The notes: a model not told the origin generated them from the letters alone. Counted from the first letter of the stretch, positions 16,660 to 23,403 are shown. The stretch: DNA of 60,127 nt from Candidatus Pacearchaeota archaeon (GCA_023228245.1 JALOBN010000012.1:1-60127); one strand, 5' to 3'. A program made the numbers and translations.

Positions 16660-16851
16660 TTAGGCGGCCTTGCGAGGTCGCCCCCGGCCAAACGCCTTCT
16701 TGCCGAATCGCGCGACCCAGGCGTCCAAGGCGTCGGGGGTGCGTCCCTTCAGGCAAACCCCACCACGGCCCCTGGCTTCCCAGTTCCGCACCGTCTGGGC
16801 GGTCACATTGATCTTGTGCTTCTTTGCGAGATACTCCAGTGCATCTTTCAT
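16660..16851 (-). CDS. Small HTH protein with AT-hook tail (candidate regulator)
   Basis: 63 residues, ATG 16851 with a GAGG site. Residues 1-30 (MKDALEYLAKKHKINVTAQT, then VRNWEARG) form an HTH of the excisionase or MerR-like helix type. The tail GRGRPRK (about 55-61) is an AT-hook core that binds the minor groove of AT-rich DNA. It is the only clear small DNA-binding regulator candidate in the genome and lies directly upstream of the structural promoter. It could bind the recurring GTCCNATAA motif, but nothing in the sequence proves this. Confidence 0.75.
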   Translation of the reverse strand: MKDALEYLAKKHKINVTAQTVRNWEARGRGGVCLKGRTPDALDAWVARFGKKAFGRGRPRKAA

Positions 16852-16915
16852 AGTGCCCTCAACTTAAATCGTACTTGTTCACCGCGGGCATTCCCCGCAC
16901 GTTCGTTGTCCTTTA

Positions 16916-17047
16916 CTACTGAAACGCTCGCACGATCCGCTCCCACATGCGCTTTTGCCAGTCGGTTCGGGCCTTGCCACAGCATTTCTTGTATTTGTGC
17001 CCACTTCCGCAAGGACACTTTGCGTTACGTTTCGGTTCAGGTTCCGT
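16916..17047 (-). CDS. SEC-C zinc-motif peptide without a standard start codon
   Basis: The frame encodes CPCGSGHKYKKCC, a clear SEC-C zinc motif, followed by a helical tail and a stop at 16916. No ATG, GTG or TTG precedes the motif in frame. The best candidate is ACG at 17047, 4 nt after GGAGG, giving 43 residues. ATT or CTG a few codons upstream are alternatives. The frame is -1 relative to the upstream 62-residue gene and overlaps its stop. Translation could therefore depend on coupling or frameshifting. Confidence 0.6.
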   Translation of the reverse strand, partial: TEPEPKRNAKCPCGSGHKYKKCCGKARTDWQKRMWERIVRAFQ

Positions 17048-17235
17048 TAGTCCTCCAAAAATACTTCCAAAACATAGCAGCGATCACGACATTCACTGCA
17101 ATATATTTCCGGAAAAGCGAGCGACCTACCATGTGCATCGTCCCCGATGGTGCTCTGGATGACAATGGTCTCGCCCCTTTGTATCATCTTACGCCCGTGC
17201 GTAGGACACTCAATCAACACCTGCTTTACTATCAT
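17047..17235 (-). CDS. Small zinc-ribbon protein
   Basis: 62 residues, ATG 17235, AAGGGA 4 nt upstream, in an ATGA overlap with the radical-SAM-like gene. Cysteines CPTHG near 10 and CSECRDRC near 48-55 could bind one zinc. Function unknown. It is followed without a gap by the SEC-C frame. Confidence 0.7.
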   Translation of the reverse strand: MIVKQVLIECPTHGRKMIQRGETIVIQSTIGDDAHGRSLAFPEIYCSECRDRCYVLEVFLED

Positions 17236-18071
17236 AGTCCCTTCATCCTTTCTTTTGTGGCAAAATACTCTCTCAGGCAGTTCCCGCACTGCCGACACTT
17301 TATGCTGCCGCCAAGACCCTCCCCGCACGAATACACCAGCGGATTCTTGCGGTAGGCGTGCATGATCGAGGCCCAGGTCTCGCCATCGACCGCCCAATAG
17401 GTGTTGGTGGTCCGGCGGCGGGCTACCCATCCGGGCGCTGCCTCGTCACACGGCGTCCCGCAGCGAATCGTCTTGATGCGGGGCTCCTGGTGGTAGGCCA
17501 TGAAAGTCAGCACGACCGGGACATCTTGCTTGGTCCAGTGGTCGATGGCTTGGTGGGCCAAGACCCCGTTAGTCGGACTGACGAGAAGGCGGACAAACAT
17601 GAGATTCCTTGGAGGAGCCCCGCGGCGGGAATCGGGGCTCAAGTAACAATCCTCGATCCGATAGAACCGCTCGTCGCACATGCGACCGGGGTTGATTGTC
17701 AGGACGACCGGGGCCTGCGCAAACTCCTCGGTTACGTCACCCATGCCATGCCATGACCGACCGATGCACGCCGGGAAGTCCAAGTTCGGGATCGCCGTGT
17801 TGTAGAATTTATGGCGATAGCATTCCGTGGCGGCCAGCACCACGTCCTTCTCCACGTTGCTGTCGTTCCCGTCATTGACACGGACCACTTGGCCCAGGGC
17901 GGCCACTCTCACCGGATCGGGCATGCTGGGCAGGTTATCGGCCAGTGGTTCCAGGTACGAGCGCCCGTTCTGGAAAAAGCACTCTGGGCATTTGTTCGGA
18001 CAGTGCCCCTTCTGGGGGATGCAGCAGACAATGCCGCTGCCTTTGGTCTTGGGATTCTCGATATACGGCAT
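17232..18071 (-). CDS. Radical-SAM-like iron-sulfur protein
   Basis: 279 residues from ATG 18071, which has GGAGG 9 nt upstream. Near residues 23-30 the protein has CPNKCPEC, the CX3CX2C spacing that binds the radical SAM 4Fe-4S cluster, followed by FFQNGRSYLEPL. The C-terminus has a second cysteine group (CGEGLGGSIKCRQCGNC, about 250-266) that could hold an auxiliary cluster. The region between contains TINPGRM and many aromatic residues. The substrate is unknown. It is co-transcribed with a Tat-signal peptide gene and two zinc-motif genes. Confidence 0.7.
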   Translation of the reverse strand: MPYIENPKTKGSGIVCCIPQKGHCPNKCPECFFQNGRSYLEPLADNLPSMPDPVRVAALGQVVRVNDGNDSNVEKDVVLAATECYRHKFYNTAIPNLDFPACIGRSWHGMGDVTEEFAQAPVVLTINPGRMCDERFYRIEDCYLSPDSRRGAPPRNLMFVRLLVSPTNGVLAHQAIDHWTKQDVPVVLTFMAYHQEPRIKTIRCGTPCDEAAPGWVARRRTTNTYWAVDGETWASIMHAYRKNPLVYSCGEGLGGSIKCRQCGNCLREYFATKERMKGL

Positions 18072-18076
18072 CTTAC

Positions 18077-18277
18077 TTATCCTCCAATAGCGGCCATCGC
18101 GGCACACAACGCACTTTTCTGGCACAGAGTCCTTGCCATCTCCTGGCACACAAAATCCTGCGACTGCCGGAAGGCTCTGTCCAACGCGACTGTTCCTTCG
18201 ATGATCGGGGCACGGGGAGCGGCCCACAGGCCGAGGCCGATGCCCACGATCCCTGAGATGAATTGGCGTCGATTCAT
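18077..18277 (-). CDS. Small exported protein with Tat-type signal
   Basis: 66 residues, ATG 18277. The N-terminus MNRRQFISGIVGIGLGLWAA has the twin-arginine RRxF motif followed by a hydrophobic h-region and AAPRA. A short mature part has two cysteines. Tat export is for folded, often cofactor-containing proteins. The next gene encodes an iron-sulfur protein, but this peptide itself is too short to hold a cofactor unaided. Function unknown. Confidence 0.7.
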   Translation of the reverse strand: MNRRQFISGIVGIGLGLWAAPRAPIIEGTVALDRAFRQSQDFVCQEMARTLCQKSALCAAMAAIGG

Positions 18278-18283
18278 ACTGGT

Positions 18284-18385
18284 TTACCTGATATGCAGAT
18301 CAACCAAGGCCCTACGCTCGTCCGTGGCCGCCTGCCTGGGGCTTAGGAAAACCGTGAGTGTCTTGGGCAATGCGCTAACAGTCAT
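18284..18385 (-). CDS. 33-residue peptide, first gene of the radical-SAM operon
   Basis: ATG 18385 with GAAGGGA 6 nt upstream, ending TAA six nt before the next ATG. It is the first frame after the 18.43-kb promoter. The sequence (SPRQAATDERRALVDLHIR at the end) has no known motif. The good ribosome site and tight spacing support translation; it may be a leader peptide. Confidence 0.5.
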   Translation of the reverse strand: MTVSALPKTLTVFLSPRQAATDERRALVDLHIR

Positions 18386-18413
18386 GTTGTTCCCTTCTCA
18401 GTCATTTACCCCC

Positions 18414-18442
18414 AACATACCAAATTAAGGGGAACGTGTCAA
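18414..18442 (-). promoter_or_regulatory. Sigma-70 promoter of the radical-SAM operon
   Basis: TTGACA (18437-18442), 17-bp spacer, TATGTT (18414-18419). The first start codon is 29 nt downstream of the -10 box. The 18.6-kb motif array lies 130 bp upstream. Confidence 0.7.
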
Positions 18443-18576
18443 GGGAAATCTTTGGCTATAGTGGACACATTCTGGGGTGGGATGGCAAATATATTCTTGA
18501 CCCTTTTTTGAGAATTTTTGTTTTTATTTCACGGGATTTGGGCTGAGGGACGGAGGGCCGTGGGGAGGGGGGCCGG

Positions 18577-18765
18577 ATTATCGGACCCCGGCCTGGGGGG
18601 AGCGTGGGGTCCGATAATGTTGTGAGTTATCGGCCCGTCCGATAACCAAGGAAGGTCCGCTATTGTGCGTTATGCTCGATTGGTTATAGGACCCTGTCAG
18701 GTAGCAGGGTCCTGGGGCCGAGGGTCCTATATTCAACAAAACATAACTGGCGTTATCGGACGTAG
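18577..18765. repeat. Motif array A (GGTCCNATAAY family)
   Basis: At least seven copies lie in both orientations. They include a perfect 13-bp inverted pair (18577-18589 with 18606-18618), a palindrome GTTATCGG-N5-CCGATAAC (18626-18646), GGTTATAGGACCC (18682-18694), GGGTCCTATA (18722-18731) and GTTATCGGACG (18752-18762). AGGACCCT/AGGGTCCT (18688-18713) can also fold as a hairpin. The rest of the 18443-18779 gap has a T-rich stretch (18500-18530) and no reading frame I can support. Confidence 0.85.
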
Positions 18766-18779
18766 GCGGTGGGCGCACG

Positions 18780-18817
18780 AAAAAGCCCGCTGGGCGGAGG
18801 TTCCCGCCAGCGGGCTT
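18780..18817 (-). terminator. Strong rho-independent terminator of the left operon
   Basis: An 11-bp stem (18783-18793 with 18807-18817) with a short loop, followed on the minus strand by five T (18780-18784, partly paired). It lies 22 bp past the stop of the EP-repeat protein and ends the leftward operon before motif array A. Confidence 0.85.
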
Positions 18818-18838
18818 GCGTGTGTGGAGGCTTGTCGG

Positions 18839-19477
<639 letters not shown>

Positions 19478-19801
19478 TCAATCGGTCTCTTCGTCCGTGA
19501 ATTCGCACCACGTATCGAAAAAGGTTTCTACGTCGTCTACGGAATCAATGGTTTCGTAGTCCGTGCAATCCAGATAGCCGGAGGCCGAAAGTCTGGCATA
19601 ATAGCCCGTCCGGCGCTCCGTGATTCGTTCCTCAGGGTCTCGGAGGTCTCGGCAATCGGCCGGCAACAACCGAGACTCTCCGCCCCTGTTCTCGACAATG
19701 ACGTAAGGTCCATATTCCAGAGAAGGCGACATAAACTCCTCCGTGATACGTGCCGACAATTCGTCCCATTTTGCCTCAATCTTTACTGACTTGCGTCCCA
19801 T
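19478..19801 (-). CDS. Left operon protein, unknown
   Basis: 107 residues from ATG 19801 (GGAGG 7 nt upstream; the TTG two codons before is unlikely). It is acidic, with YGPYVIVENRGGESRLLPAD near 32-50 and a strongly acidic C-terminus (DSVDDVETFFDTWCEFTDEE). No family recognised. A perfect 13-bp hairpin ends just upstream of its ribosome site. Confidence 0.7.
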   Translation of the reverse strand: MGRKSVKIEAKWDELSARITEEFMSPSLEYGPYVIVENRGGESRLLPADCRDLRDPEERITERRTGYYARLSASGYLDCTDYETIDSVDDVETFFDTWCEFTDEETD

Positions 19802-19816
19802 TGTCAATCCTCCATA

Positions 19817-19860
19817 GAACGGTTATCCCATGCCCACGCATGGCACGGGGATAACCGTTC
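19817..19860 (-). promoter_or_regulatory. Perfect 13-bp inverted repeat before a ribosome site
   Basis: Arms 19817-19829 and 19848-19860 are exact complements with an 18-base loop that can itself pair. The structure ends about 3 nt before GGAGG of the 107-residue gene. There is no T tract. Likely roles are RNase III processing or control of initiation. Confidence 0.65.
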
Positions 19861-19865
19861 GACGG

Positions 19866-20372
19866 CTATTCCCGTACGTGTTGGGCGTGTTTGGCGTGTT
19901 CGTCGAAGTCGGACGTGACTGCCCCGAACGTGATGAGATGGTCCCGCAAGTCGTCCAATTCCTCCTGCTCTATGGCACCAATAGAATCGGAATCCCAGTC
20001 TGATGCAATCACCCAAATCCCCCCCGATTTCAGGGACTCCATGCGCCAGGTCCGTCCCCCGTCATTGGAGTACTTGACGACGGCTACCGCATAGATTCCG
20101 TAGTACATGCTTAGTTCTCCGCGATTGTATGCCTCCATGCGGGCATAGTCCTGTCGAACCGAATCAGGATTTCCCGTTTCGTCGCCCGACATTGCGGCAA
20201 CAAAGTATCGGTGTTCGTGGCTCCCGACGGGACCTTCCTCCGCACGGTCAATGACGCGCCCGGACTCTCGCTCGTCGTCCGTTACATGGCTTGTGTACTT
20301 GCCCAATTCGGACAGGTCGGGGCAACAATCAGTCTCATGGTGAATGACGATATGGTCGATTTTGATGGTCAT
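19866..20372 (-). CDS. Left operon protein, unknown (acidic)
   Basis: 168 residues from ATG 20372 with GAGG upstream. It has a His/Cys patch at the start (HIVIHHETDCCPDLSELGKY), the stretch MYYGIYAVAVVKYSNDGGRTWRME near 100-122, and an acidic C-terminus. It resembles small cytoplasmic phage early proteins, but no family can be named. Confidence 0.7.
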   Translation of the reverse strand: MTIKIDHIVIHHETDCCPDLSELGKYTSHVTDDERESGRVIDRAEEGPVGSHEHRYFVAAMSGDETGNPDSVRQDYARMEAYNRGELSMYYGIYAVAVVKYSNDGGRTWRMESLKSGGIWVIASDWDSDSIGAIEQEELDDLRDHLITFGAVTSDFDEHAKHAQHVRE

Positions 20373-20383
20373 TGGTCGAATCC

Positions 20384-20440
20384 TCAGCAAAAAACCCACA
20401 AGTACGTTATGACGGTCAACACCCAGATTTCACGGCTCAT
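20384..20440 (-). CDS. 18-residue hydrophobic peptide
   Basis: ATG 20440 overlaps the stop of the 44-residue membrane peptide (ATGA). The sequence MSREIWVLTVITYLWVFC is almost entirely a membrane segment. Its stop lies 11 nt before the next gene. Such tiny coupled membrane peptides occur in phage early operons. The evidence is tight coupling and composition only. Confidence 0.4.
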   Translation of the reverse strand: MSREIWVLTVITYLWVFC

Positions 20441-20571
20441 CGCAAAGCCTCCGCCAGGCTTGCCTCCTGCGCCCGTGCGGCATGGTCAAACGTCTGAATG
20501 CTGGACCGCAAGGCCATGCCTCCCAGAATCATCAATCCGACGAAGACGATGGTGACGAATGCGATTTTCAT
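20437..20571 (-). CDS. 44-residue single-pass membrane peptide
   Basis: ATG 20571 with GGAGG 5 nt upstream. Residues 2-20 (KIAFVTIVFVGLMILGGMA) form a transmembrane segment, followed by a charged amphipathic tail (about 28-44). It is the first gene after the promoter at 20.61 kb. It could modify host envelope or exclusion functions; a holin role is less likely given its place in an early-type operon. Confidence 0.6.
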   Translation of the reverse strand: MKIAFVTIVFVGLMILGGMALRSSIQTFDHAARAQEASLAEALR

Positions 20572-20606
20572 AATTGCCTCCGAAATATGGTTCACCCCAC
20601 ACATAG

Positions 20607-20635
20607 AGTATACAACATATTTCGTCGGAAGGCAA
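20607..20635 (-). promoter_or_regulatory. Internal promoter of the left operon
   Basis: TTGCCT (20630-20635), 17-bp spacer, TATACT (20607-20612). The bases before the -10 read ATATGTTG, as in the plus-strand early promoters, which suggests a shared early promoter class. Confidence 0.65.
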
Positions 20636-20641
20636 GACCTT

Positions 20642-21100
20642 CTAAAGAATCTTGGCGATTTCTACGCCGATCCTTTGAACCTCAGGAATCCAGCCTATGC
20701 CATGCCCGATATGAGCCTCCGCAATGGCGAGACCCAGCAGCATGGCATCGTCCCCCGCACAATCGCCAGGATTTCGGCGATTCCGTCCGTAGTAGTGGGC
20801 CGCGGCCCGTAAACGGGAATCCTCCGGTTTCCCCACCAATCCTCTGCCTACCGCAAGGCGATAAGCCTTGTCCACGGCCCACAAGACCGAGATAGTCCCT
20901 CGCGATGTCATGCCGGGACACCAAACCAAAGTAGCCCCCAGGACGAACGTAGGCCAATCCCATGCCAGAACCCCCGGTACGACGGCACGCGACCACACTT
21001 GCGCGCCCACCTTGCGGGCGCGCTGAATAGCGCGTCGTCCGTTCGTTTCCAACGTCCAGCCTCCCTCAACAAGTTTGATGGCGTACACGTGTTCGGTCAT
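20642..21100 (-). CDS. Left operon protein, unknown
   Basis: 152 residues from ATG 21100 (GAGGAG 7 nt upstream). It has a short N-terminal beta hairpin (VYAIKLVEGGWTLETNGRRA) and a longer helical part (AVDKAYRLAVGRGLV, AMLLGLAIAEAHIGHGIG). The N-terminal 30 residues look like a small phage KTSC- or RRM-sized domain, but I cannot assign it. Its leader carries a large hairpin. Confidence 0.7.
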   Translation of the reverse strand: MTEHVYAIKLVEGGWTLETNGRRAIQRARKVGAQVWSRAVVPGVLAWDWPTFVLGATLVWCPGMTSRGTISVLWAVDKAYRLAVGRGLVGKPEDSRLRAAAHYYGRNRRNPGDCAGDDAMLLGLAIAEAHIGHGIGWIPEVQRIGVEIAKIL

Positions 21101-21117
21101 CACGTACTCCTCAATAG

Positions 21118-21172
21118 GCACAATTGCCAGGATACCGGCGTCTGGGTGACGCCGGACACCTGGTTATTGTGC
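21118..21172 (-). promoter_or_regulatory. Long structured leader hairpin
   Basis: Three stacked perfect helices of 7, 5 and 8 bp (outer GCACAAT with ATTGTGC, then CCAGG with CCTGG, then CCGGCGTC with GACGCCGG) are separated by symmetric 2- and 3-base internal loops. The structure fills the gap before the ribosome site of the gene at 21100. The downstream half resembles the leader of the 21364 gene. Confidence 0.75.
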
Positions 21173-21364
21173 TATGCGTCGCGTGTGGCGCAGGAAGGTG
21201 ACTTTTCGCCCATCGGCGGATAGGGTGTACTTCCGCTTGTCGTCGCCTGCGTACGGCATATGTCGCAGGACGTAGCCATCATCGCCAACGTGTGTGATGT
21301 CACCCTTGCCGTATGACCAGTTAATTGCGTCCAAAGTGCTGCGGAGTTGCCTGCGTGTGTCCAT
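21164..21364 (-). CDS. First protein of the left operon, small basic
   Basis: 66 residues, ATG 21364 with GAGGAG 9 nt upstream. It is basic (MDTRRQLRSTLDAINWSYGK, then KRKYTLSADGRKVTFLRHTR). It is the first gene after the leftward early promoter, the position often taken by host-takeover or regulatory proteins. No family recognised. Confidence 0.7.
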   Translation of the reverse strand: MDTRRQLRSTLDAINWSYGKGDITHVGDDGYVLRHMPYAGDDKRKYTLSADGRKVTFLRHTRRIAQ

Positions 21365-21417
21365 CGTGTGTTCTCCTCATTAAGTACAATTGCCGGGATA
21401 GCCGTGCTAACACCTAA

Positions 21418-21448
21418 ATTATACCATATCCCCAGCAAACAATGTCAA
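21418..21448 (-). promoter_or_regulatory. Leftward early promoter
   Basis: TATAAT (21418-21423) preceded by TGG (extended -10). TTGACA lies at 21443-21448 with a 19-bp spacer. Its -35 is 6 bp from the -35 of the rightward promoter, so the two are back to back. Confidence 0.75.
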
Positions 21449-21454
21449 AAATCC

Positions 21455-21483
21455 TTGACGCACAACAGAAATTGTTGTATGCT
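21455..21483 (+). promoter_or_regulatory. Rightward promoter reading into the repeat/origin region
   Basis: TTGACG (21455-21460), 17-bp spacer, TATGCT (21478-21483). The spacer contains the palindrome ACAACA-N5-TGTTGT (21462-21478), a possible operator. The transcript would pass through motif array B, the minisatellite, the iterons and the AT-rich tract before the first gene. Confidence 0.65.
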
Positions 21484-21514
21484 TTATCCAGACGCAAAGA
21501 CCATCCCCGCGGGA

Positions 21515-21669
21515 GGTCCGATAATGTGCGCCTGGCGCGGGAGGTCCGATAATGTGCGCCTGGCGCGGGAGGTCCGATAATGTGCGCCCGCTCAGTTATG
21601 GGACCGTCCGATAACCGAGTCCGCGCCGAAGGTCCGATAATCCTCGGCGGCCGCGGGAGGTCCCATAAC
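21515..21669. repeat. Motif array B (GGTCCNATAAY family, 28-bp spacing)
   Basis: Seven copies: 21515, 21543 and 21571 (exact GGTCCGATAAT, period 28 bp), 21595-21604 (inverted), 21606-21615, 21631-21641 and 21659-21669. Between the first three copies the spacer is also repeated and holds the palindrome GCGCC-T-GGCGC. The array directly follows the divergent promoters. Confidence 0.9.
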
Positions 21670-21671
21670 CG

Positions 21672-21772
21672 GAGACCCGCGACCCATCCCACGACCCGCG
21701 ACCCATCCCACGACCCGCGACCCGCGACCCGCGACCCATCCCACGACCCGCGACCCATCCCACGACCCGCGA
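21672..21772. repeat. GC-rich minisatellite of 7- and 12-bp units
   Basis: Units CGACCCG and CGACCCATCCCA alternate irregularly about eleven times. The same 7-bp unit also occurs three times inside the gene at 28872 (29000-29022). It gives open frames on both strands that I treat as repeat artefacts. Confidence 0.85.
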
Positions 21773-21855
21773 TTCAGCAACCCACGACCTTTGGGGAGTT
21801 TTGGGCGGGCGGGGGCCTGCTGAATGCCCAGGGGGCGGCCGCCCGTCGGCCAATA

Positions 21856-21930
21856 TTAAAACACCTGTTTTAAACGCTTGTTTTAATGTTGGTAATTTTT
21901 GAAACGGCTGTTTTAAACGCTTGTTTTAAT
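21856..21930. repeat. TGTTTTAA iterons, likely part of the replication origin
   Basis: Five copies of TGTTTTAA: 21856-21863 (inverted), 21866, 21879, 21909 and 21922. The last four form two identical 23-bp units at 21865-21887 and 21908-21930 (43-bp period). The first two copies make a palindrome. The adjacent 21990-22110 is strongly AT-rich. The remainder of 21773-22284 has no gene I can support apart from a doubtful 48-codon frame. Confidence 0.75.
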
Positions 21931-21989
21931 CTATTCTTGGCATCTGCTAACCTCTTATCTCCCAAGGACTTACGTTCAACTCTTCTCCT

Positions 21990-22110
21990 TACCATTCTCT
22001 CTTCTATTAGTTAGTAAATTATATTGTATTACATATCATAAGTAGTATAAAAACGAAAGACAACATAAAGATGAATCAATACCGTTTATACGCTAATAAA
22101 TACGTTTTTA
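21990..22110. other. AT-rich tract, possible DNA unwinding element
   Basis: About 120 bp of mainly A and T, in contrast to the GC-rich neighbours, directly after the iterons. Together with the iterons and the upstream promoter it has the layout of an iteron-type origin. This is inference from composition and order. Confidence 0.5.
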
Positions 22111-22217
22111 CAGACTTTTGTGTGTGCGCGCTTGACCATCGTTTTTCGGCCCTGGCGCTATCAAAAAACGCGATTCTGCGCAATGTGTTGTTATTTGCGG
22201 AAATAATGCTTGACTAA
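22071..22217 (+). CDS. Doubtful 48-residue frame in the origin region
   Basis: ATG 22071 to TAA 22215-22217. The ribosome site is poor (ATAAAG), the composition is unlike the neighbouring genes, and the frame lies partly in the AT-rich tract. It is listed only because it is open and spans the interval to the next promoter. Confidence 0.2.
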   Translation: MNQYRLYANKYVFTDFCVCALDHRFSALALSKNAILRNVLLFAEIMLD

Positions 22218-22238
22218 GAGCCGTGCAACTGTTACCCT
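22210..22238 (+). promoter_or_regulatory. Possible promoter of the zinc-module gene
   Basis: TTGACT (22210-22215), 17-bp spacer, TACCCT (22233-22238). The -10 match is weak. It lies 47 bp before the first rightward gene. Confidence 0.35.
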
Positions 22239-22284
22239 GTCTGTGTGTTAGGCATATATCGTCAATTAACTGGAGATTGAGGCG

Positions 22285-22986
22285 ATGTCAGAATTCGACC
22301 AGCTTGGTTCTGGGTCCTCTGCGGTGTTACAGTGTGTCCGCTGTGGTAAAGACATGATCCCCACACACTCCGACGAACGCTTTTGTTCCGTCGCGTGTGC
22401 GGAAGCCCACGTCACCCCCGACCTGATTGCCCAAATGCCCCTCTGGGCTTCGTGGGCCAATCGTCAGTGTATTTGTGGCGAGACCTTTACGGCCGTGTTC
22501 GCCGGCCAGACCGCCTGCTGCGAAGACCACCTGGGCTTGAAGCGGTGCGAGGCTTGCGGCCAACCGTTCCGGCCGAATCACCACCTGTCCAGATATTGCC
22601 CGGCCTGTCGAGATCGCCCCCGGACGGCTCAGGAGCGGAACGTCACCTGTCGGACCTGTGGCCAGCCGTTCTCTACCACAGACGGCCGGGAGCATTACTG
22701 CCCGGCCTGTCGAGATCGCCCCCGGACGGCTCAGGAGCGGAACGTCACCTGTCGGACCTGTGGCCAGCCGTTCTCCACCACAGACGGCCGGGAGCATTAC
22801 TGCCCGGCCTGTCGATGCCTCAAGGCCAGCAAGCCCGTCAAACCTCTGATCCGCCGTTGTCTGACCTGTTGCCGGCCTTTTGAGGTCATTCACGGCGCGC
22901 TACAGGTCCATTGTTGCCAGACGTGCGCCTGGCCGGACGCCTGGAATGCCACCGCCCCGGCGGCCGATCCGCCGGAACCAAAATAA
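22285..22986 (+). CDS. Multi-zinc-finger protein with tandem duplicated module
   Basis: 233 residues, ATG 22285, GAGG upstream. It is a string of small zinc modules, each a CxxC pair followed after about 15 residues by a second CxxC: CVRC/CSVAC, CEAC/CPAC, two copies of CRTCGQPF...CPAC, and a terminal CLTC/CQTC. The two middle modules are identical 34-residue units. The C-terminus (QTCAWPDAWN) matches the C-terminus of the 114-residue protein at 25816. Likely roles are nucleic-acid or protein binding. No enzymatic motif is present. It is the first rightward gene after the origin region. Confidence 0.8.
   Translation: MSEFDQLGSGSSAVLQCVRCGKDMIPTHSDERFCSVACAEAHVTPDLIAQMPLWASWANRQCICGETFTAVFAGQTACCEDHLGLKRCEACGQPFRPNHHLSRYCPACRDRPRTAQERNVTCRTCGQPFSTTDGREHYCPACRDRPRTAQERNVTCRTCGQPFSTTDGREHYCPACRCLKASKPVKPLIRRCLTCCRPFEVIHGALQVHCCQTCAWPDAWNATAPAADPPEPK
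22611..22814 (+). repeat. 102-bp tandem duplication inside the zinc gene
   Basis: 22611-22712 and 22713-22814 differ by one synonymous base (TCT/TCC Ser). The unit is exactly 34 codons and adds one complete zinc module. Confidence 0.95.
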
Positions 22987-23010
22987 TCTTGCAAATATGC
23001 CAAAATACTC

Positions 23011-23039
23011 TTGACTGCCTCTAACATATAGTGTATACT
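23011..23039 (+). promoter_or_regulatory. Early promoter P1
   Basis: TTGACT (23011-23016), 17-bp spacer, TATACT (23034-23039), preceded by GTG. The upstream bases AAAATACTCTTGAC are shared with the promoter at 26.17 kb. Confidence 0.8.
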
Positions 23040-23061
23040 ATGTGAAATGGAGGTCAAGATT

Positions 23062-23403
23062 ATGGCTTATCAGAAGAGACACATCTACACGGCCGTCGAA
23101 TCGCTAATGGGCGATATTCACGACGCCCAGACGGAGCTTCGATGTGCGATCCGCGACGACATGCCGCCGTGGTACATCGTCCAGTGTCGCGAGCGACTGG
23201 CCGCCCTGGGCACCTATCCGCTGCTGGAGGCGTACACCGCCGCCCGGAAGTCAATCTTGCGGGCGCAAGCCGCGGAACGGCTGGCCGCCCGGCACCTGAG
23301 GCAAGGCCGGACGGAAAAGGCCATGCGGTGGGCGCAGCGGTGGGAGGACCTGAAAGCCGCGGCCAAAGCCGCGACCGCCGCCCTCCCGAACGTGACCGAA
23401 TGA
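23062..23403 (+). CDS. Helical early protein, unknown
   Basis: 113 residues from ATG 23062, because GGAGG is 8 nt upstream (the ATG at 23047 overlaps that site). It is almost wholly helical and rich in Ala and Arg (RERLAALGTYPLLEAYTAAR, AAERLAARHLRQGRTEKAMR). Probably a small dimeric or nucleic-acid-associated protein. No family recognised. Confidence 0.7.
   Translation: MAYQKRHIYTAVESLMGDIHDAQTELRCAIRDDMPPWYIVQCRERLAALGTYPLLEAYTAARKSILRAQAAERLAARHLRQGRTEKAMRWAQRWEDLKAAAKAATAALPNVTE

Noticed and set aside
16027..17355. A 442-codon plus-strand frame
   Set aside because: It crosses several minus-strand genes, a terminator and a promoter. Its composition is that of antisense sequence.
18443..18576. 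Possible plus-strand promoter in the T-rich stretch (TTGACC near 18495)
   Set aside because: No -10 box lies at a usable distance and no gene follows on that strand.
18608..18635. CCGATAA-N9-TTATCGG as a recombinase (dif or attP) core site
   Set aside because: The arm motif also occurs singly and in promoters, the spacing differs from 6-8 bp, and the recombinase gene is 10 kb away. An operator role fits better.
19804..20016. A 70-codon minus-strand frame
   Set aside because: It is inside the 168-residue gene in another frame and runs through a perfect hairpin.
21515..21600. 28-bp direct repeats that could suggest a CRISPR array
   Set aside because: The copies are contiguous with no unique spacers, only three are exact, and no cas gene is present.
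21414..21873. Open frames on both strands with GSWDGSRV-like repeats
   Set aside because: They result from the minisatellite. There is no ribosome site and both strands are equally open.
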